NCBI GenBank assembly: GCA_022508685.1
Contig: JAFLUS010000081.1
Span: 1 to 7,807 of the forward strand
Origin: Prevotellaceae bacterium
GTDB lineage: Bacteria; Bacteroidota; Bacteroidia; Bacteroidales; Bacteroidaceae
Reading direction: 5' to 3'
Length of the DNA: 7,807 nucleotides
The position numbers and the translations under genes are program-made. Positions 5,001 to 7,807 of the stretch are shown piece by piece; position 1 is the first letter of the stretch; every line of letters starts with the position of its first letter. The notes under the pieces are model-generated. The model saw only the letters and a program-made list of their open reading frames with translations, ran no database searches and was not told the DNA's origin.

Positions 5001-7807
5001 GTGGACGCTCTCCGTGCGCGACCGGCAAGGCAAGCCCGCGTGGGCACAACTCGTCGCCACGCTCTACGATGCGTCACTCGATGCCATCGCGCCCCATTCC
5101 ATGCCGTTCCGCCTTTACTTCCGACGCACCACGCCTTCCTATTTCCACTATTGGTCGTCGGGACGATACGGCAACGCCTACGGCAGCATCTCGTTCCGCA
5201 CAAAGTGGCTGAAGACCGAAGACCGCGAGTTCAATATCCTGCGTGCCTATGATGAATACGCATCTCTCTACTACACCCGCTCTTGGCGTACCCACGACAA
5301 CGGCATGCCCCGTGTGTTGTACCACCGTTCAGTCAACGGAGCCGTATTCGACAGTGTAGTGGAAAGTGCCATGCCGATGGCTTCCGCAAAGATGGCAATG
5401 GCTGACGCAGGCGTCGAGGAAGAGGCAGCCGACATGGATGCTGCAGCCGGCAGCACCGACGCCGTCGAAGCGCAAGCGCCACAAGTCACGCCACGCGAGA
5501 ATTTTGCCGAAACCGCCTTCTTCTTCCCTACGCTGACGACCGACAAGAACGGCGAAGTATCGATGTCGTTCACCTTGCCCGAAACGCTGACCGAATGGCG
5601 GTTCATCGGTCTGGCACATACGACGGAAATGGACTACGGCAGCCTGACCGCCACCATTCAGGCGTACAAAGACTTCATCGTGCAACCGAACGTGCCGCGC
5701 TTCGTCCGCATCGGCGACTCCGCAGCCATTCCCACGCGCATCATCAACCAGAGCGAACACACGATTAGCGGTACGGCAACCATGCGACTGATTGACCCCG
5801 AGAGCGAACAGACGGTCAGCACACAGACATTGCCGTTCATGGTGGAAGCCGGACAGACGGGCAGCGTGGCATTCCCCGCTACCTTCGACGACCGCCACCC
5901 GATGCTGGTATGCGAAATCACCGCCGCCACCGACGAATTCAGCGACGGAGAGCGCCACTGGCTGCCCGTTCTCGCCAGCACGCAACACATTACGGAGACC
6001 ATTCCGTTCTACATCGAAGACGGCGCACCAAAGGACATTGACCTCTCGTCACTCTTCAACCACAATTCGCCCACGGCTACGCAGCGCACGATGACGGTGG
6101 AGTACACCGACAATCCGTCGTGGACTGCCGTGCTCGCCCTTCAGTCCGTCACCATGCCGACGGATGACAATGCCATTTCGTGGGCTGCCGCACTCTACGC
6201 CAACCGCGTTGCCCAACATCTCGCCTCGCGCATGCCGCAGTTGCAGTCGCTCATCCGACAATGGAAGGCGGAAGAAGGCAACGAGACCACGCTGCAAAGC
6301 GAACTGGAAAAAAATCAGCAACTGAAGAACATTCTGCTGCAAGAAACCCCGTGGGTGCTCGATGCACAGAACGAAACGCAGCAACGGCAGATGCTTTGCC
6401 AATTGTTCGACGACACGCTGCTCAACCAGCGCATACGGCAAGCCGTGGAGAAACTGACGCAATGGCAATACGACAACGGCGGATGGGGCTGGTATCCCCA
6501 AATGGAGCCCAACTACTACACCACCCTCGCCTGCACCTATCACCTCGCCCTGCTCGACCGCTACCTGCACGCACAGGGCATCGATGACGACGCCGTGCAG
6601 AAGATGTTGCGGAAGGGATTTACCTTCCTCGATGAACAGGAACTCAAGCATTACGGAGAAACGTACAAGAAGAAGCCGAAACTGCTGCCCTCCGAAAGCA
6701 CGCTCAACTATCTCTATGCCCGCACCATCAGTCATGTGAAGCCAGACAACGGCGCCGTCGACGCCATGCAGGACGACTATCTCCGCCGCATTCTCAAACA
6801 GCCGACACTGCTCACCATGTACGGACGCGCCAACACCACGACTCTCCTCCTCGCCACAGGCCGGAAGAGTGACGCCGCCAACCTCGTGCGTTCGCTGCGC
6901 GAATACACGGTGGAACGTGCCGACATGGGACGCTACTACGACACGGAGAAAGCCCTCTACTCATGGCGGGACTACCGCATCCCTACCCACATCAGCGCCA
7001 TGCGTGCCATGCAGCAGACGCAAGACCTGTTCAGCGACAGCGGCGTCTACTTGCAACAGATGCTGCTGTGGCTGCTCCGTCAGAAACAAGTACAGGCATG
7101 GGACACGCCCATCACGACCATCGATGCCGTCGACCTCCTGCTGACACTCGCTCCTTCCCAAATGACGCGCGAAGCACACGCCCCCGTCATCCGCATTGAC
7201 GGCAACGTGCTGCCCCTCCCTCAGCCAACGGCTGGCATCGGCTATACGAAAACCGCAGTACCCGACAGCATCGTTGCACGGCAACCTTCCGTAGCCAGCA
7301 TTCAGCCCACAGCCACCACCGGAATGTCGTATGGCTGCATCTACGGACAATGTCAGGAAGCATACAGCCAACTCGGTACTGCCGGCGAATCCCTCACCAT
7401 CGCACGAAAGGTATATCGTTCCGCATCGTCCGGTAACAAAACCGAATGGGTGGAAATCACAGAAGGCACACCGCTCCACATTGGCGACCGCATCCGCATT
7501 CGCCACATCATTACCGCTGACCGCGACATGGACTTCGTGCAAGTCCGCTCTACGCGAGCCGCCTGTCTCGAACCCGTACAGACACGCTCCGGCTATCAGT
7601 ATCTTGGCGGACGCGGTGCCTACCTCTCCATCCACGATGCTTCGTCCGACATCTTCTTCGACTGCTTCTACAAAGGCACGGCTACCGTCGACCTCGACAT
7701 GTACGTCACTCACGCCGGAACGTTCCAAAACGGAATCGCCACCGTGCAATGTGCCTACTCTCCCACTTTCTCCGGACACAGCAGCGGTTCGACACTCGTC
7801 GTCGAAT
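2059..7807 (+). CDS. Secreted alpha-2-macroglobulin family protein without thioester, 3' end cut by window edge
   Basis: 1,916 codons are visible, open throughout from ATG 2059. A type I signal peptide (1-27, likely cut after VRA) has no lipobox Cys, so the protein should be soluble in the periplasm or secreted. A Pro/Thr-rich spacer follows (28-48), then a helical N-terminal region (about 50-330). Macroglobulin beta-domains follow: a first near 341-450, a carboxypeptidase-regulatory-like one near 455-530 (VDAQSGRPI), an MG2 domain with YRPGQ (540-634), another with KRPTFFVEF (635-735), and a bait-region-type domain at 960-1010 (ending LYDASLDAI). An Ala/Met/acidic linker (1102-1146) leads to the A2M domain (ETAFFFP at 1151-1157, LTEWRF). 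The thioester-domain-like alpha toroid spans about 1350-1690 (NPSW, DNGGWGWYP at 1472-1480, RIPTH) and the receptor-binding-like end about 1712-1916. Where relatives carry CxEQ, this protein has PTDDNAIS (1367-1374), so no thioester can form. The last residues (AYSPTFSGHSSGSTLVVE) resemble family C-termini, so little is missing. Related proteins are thought to trap proteases or protect the periplasm; that role is inferred here. Confidence 0.93.
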   Translation, partial: MKRPFFFVLTTALALTLSLAPTTAVRAKTPSAPHPTTPPTPSVPTTSPKIYDKQWEKVKQLQAKGLPTSAIAEVEVIYRMAEKDDNFPQMLKAGLTMMMMRQDISPDSVSVDIQRMEQMPLLTSASAGDDGDTRARRALTHALMASMYDAIADLSSFGEDDERQQQYKQKKEEHLQAAFSDKAGLAGVSVEAYAPIYEKGADSRLFGNDALSLLTDFAVQQSFYDDRRMWELLTEVADIYRRKGMRDAAVLTTIQALSVQTRLKEKADRLSHDDYVQRLHQLYTDNQDTEAAADACYLYLTENERLAPSERYAIAADAKQRWAQTVYKNRFANIMTEVKQPRMEVSIERADYQQQLLTIVLKHSYVRQATIDIRPNEKRKEMAGFDRKSLPSTRTLQFEAVPADAFDTEHTDTLRIDLPAGFFEVIVKADGEEWRTTIERSSVRLIAVWLPKDGKAVYAVDAQSGRPIANCRIVGTWSERKDGKWTDMTETYRTDANGMAQFSDKVNEAYAQRSVCDISPTIGLHTGRYTADGDDSEQTNFAVYTDRAVYRPGQTVQVSGFAYRQQGDSLSAIVGKDVKVQLRDANWQIVATDTLLTDGFGSAHTAFTLPTDRLNGVYTVYFGSQSTQIRVEEYKRPTFFVEFDPTEATYALGDTIELSGVAKTYSGVPVQNAAVSYRTEQREFSFWRWGRQGDWDVQHSGTTTTDADGRFSVRLVLDDSQVAEVMQFRAVAQVTDMAGESHEAARMLTASEREFALNIQMDADVNADAVAQHPVSIVAVTAEQKPAQAAGKWALLAYDKATDEYADTIATGTFATTAQPLSLPQLSRLPLGAYRLTATAVDSKGHDIEAQADFVLWSPTRREKMNLKNDWVYTPKTEYADGETADIWYAIADDDAYTYIYIQSQSDVLQQTIGAEDATIRHARIPFSPQLRDGAIFLLNYVKDGETHQLIKRFTYAEPQKELNVTWSTFRDRLQPGQQETWTLSVRDRQGKPAWAQLVATLYDASLDAIAPHSMPFRLYFRRTTPSYFHYWSSGRYGNAYGSISFRTKWLKTEDREFNILRAYDEYASLYYTRSWRTHDNGMPRVLYHRSVNGAVFDSVVESAMPMASAKMAMADAGVEEEAADMDAAAGSTDAVEAQAPQVTPRENFAETAFFFPTLTTDKNGEVSMSFTLPETLTEWRFIGLAHTTEMDYGSLTATIQAYKDFIVQPNVPRFVRIGDSAAIPTRIINQSEHTISGTATMRLIDPESEQTVSTQTLPFMVEAGQTGSVAFPATFDDRHPMLVCEITAATDEFSDGERHWLPVLASTQHITETIPFYIEDGAPKDIDLSSLFNHNSPTATQRTMTVEYTDNPSWTAVLALQSVTMPTDDNAISWAAALYANRVAQHLASRMPQLQSLIRQWKAEEGNETTLQSELEKNQQLKNILLQETPWVLDAQNETQQRQMLCQLFDDTLLNQRIRQAVEKLTQWQYDNGGWGWYPQMEPNYYTTLACTYHLALLDRYLHAQGIDDDAVQKMLRKGFTFLDEQELKHYGETYKKKPKLLPSESTLNYLYARTISHVKPDNGAVDAMQDDYLRRILKQPTLLTMYGRANTTTLLLATGRKSDAANLVRSLREYTVERADMGRYYDTEKALYSWRDYRIPTHISAMRAMQQTQDLFSDSGVYLQQMLLWLLRQKQVQAWDTPITTIDAVDLLLTLAPSQMTREAHAPVIRIDGNVLPLPQPTAGIGYTKTAVPDSIVARQPSVASIQPTATTGMSYGCIYGQCQEAYSQLGTAGESLTIARKVYRSASSGNKTEWVEITEGTPLHIGDRIRIRHIITADRDMDFVQVRSTRAACLEPVQTRSGYQYLGGRGAYLSIHDASSDIFFDCFYKGTATVDLDMYVTHAGTFQNGIATVQCAYSPTFSGHSSGSTLVVE
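4753..4764 (+). repeat. (TA)6 dinucleotide run inside the macroglobulin gene
   Basis: Six TA units lie in frame and encode part of TYIYIQSQS (residues 898-906). The run is conspicuous because the gene around it is GC-rich and rarely uses ATA, TCA or TAT. A gain or loss of one unit would shift the frame and truncate the protein near its middle. Confidence 0.85.

Noticed and set aside
7564..7575. CLEP in the macroglobulin as a thioester
   Set aside because: Residues 1836-1839 resemble CLEQ but have Pro instead of Gln, and they lie in the C-terminal receptor-binding-like domain where AACLEPV is, as I recall, a normal family feature. The CQEA at 1765-1768 also does not fit CxEQ.
2059..7807. D-S/T-hydrophobic O-glycosylation motifs in the macroglobulin
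   Set aside because: About nine are present (for example at residues 107, 412, 593, 654, 807, 1098, 1220), but my rough estimate from composition is about seven to eight by chance in a protein this long, so the count carries no signal.

Overview
The window looks like a Bacteroidales chromosome segment, most likely Prevotella or a close relative. The signs are Bacteroidetes-style promoter boxes (TATCTTTG at 1982-1989, and TATCTTCG on the minus strand at 695-702), no visible Shine-Dalgarno sequences, a small DUF4738-like lipoprotein, and a roughly 1,900-residue alpha-2-macroglobulin of the Bacteroidetes type. The genus is inferred from overall protein character; no marker gene is present.

Layout: (1) 1-679, minus strand: the first 226 codons of a XylE-like sugar/H+ symporter of the major facilitator superfamily, cut by the left edge. 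(2) 680-864: an AT-rich divergent intergenic region carrying candidate promoters for both flanking genes. (3) 865-1458, plus strand: a complete 197-residue lipoprotein, followed by a strong intrinsic terminator at 1500-1535. (4) 1459-2058: a 600-base region with no credible gene. It holds the terminator, a tandem array of a 22-bp unit (conserved core GTGCCTAT), two further blocks that keep the same 22-bp period, a cluster of short stem-loops, the promoter of the next gene and a 22-bp inverted repeat in its leader. (5) 2059-7807, plus strand: a very large secreted alpha-2-macroglobulin family protein, 1,916 codons visible, cut by the right edge probably very close to its natural C-terminus.

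The three genes do not form one operon. The transporter points away from the other two, and the lipoprotein and macroglobulin are separated by a terminator and a new promoter. The transporter is an inner-membrane protein; the other two carry export signals. No functional link among them can be shown from this window.

The most unusual element is the 22-bp-periodic tract upstream of the macroglobulin promoter. It places identical cores about two helical turns apart, repeats A/T tracts with the same period, ends in an inverted core, and the same GTGCC/GGCAC word recurs in the macroglobulin leader. The macroglobulin itself appears to lack the CxEQ thioester motif and a lipobox, so it differs from the best-known bacterial member (E. 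coli YfhM/ECAM).
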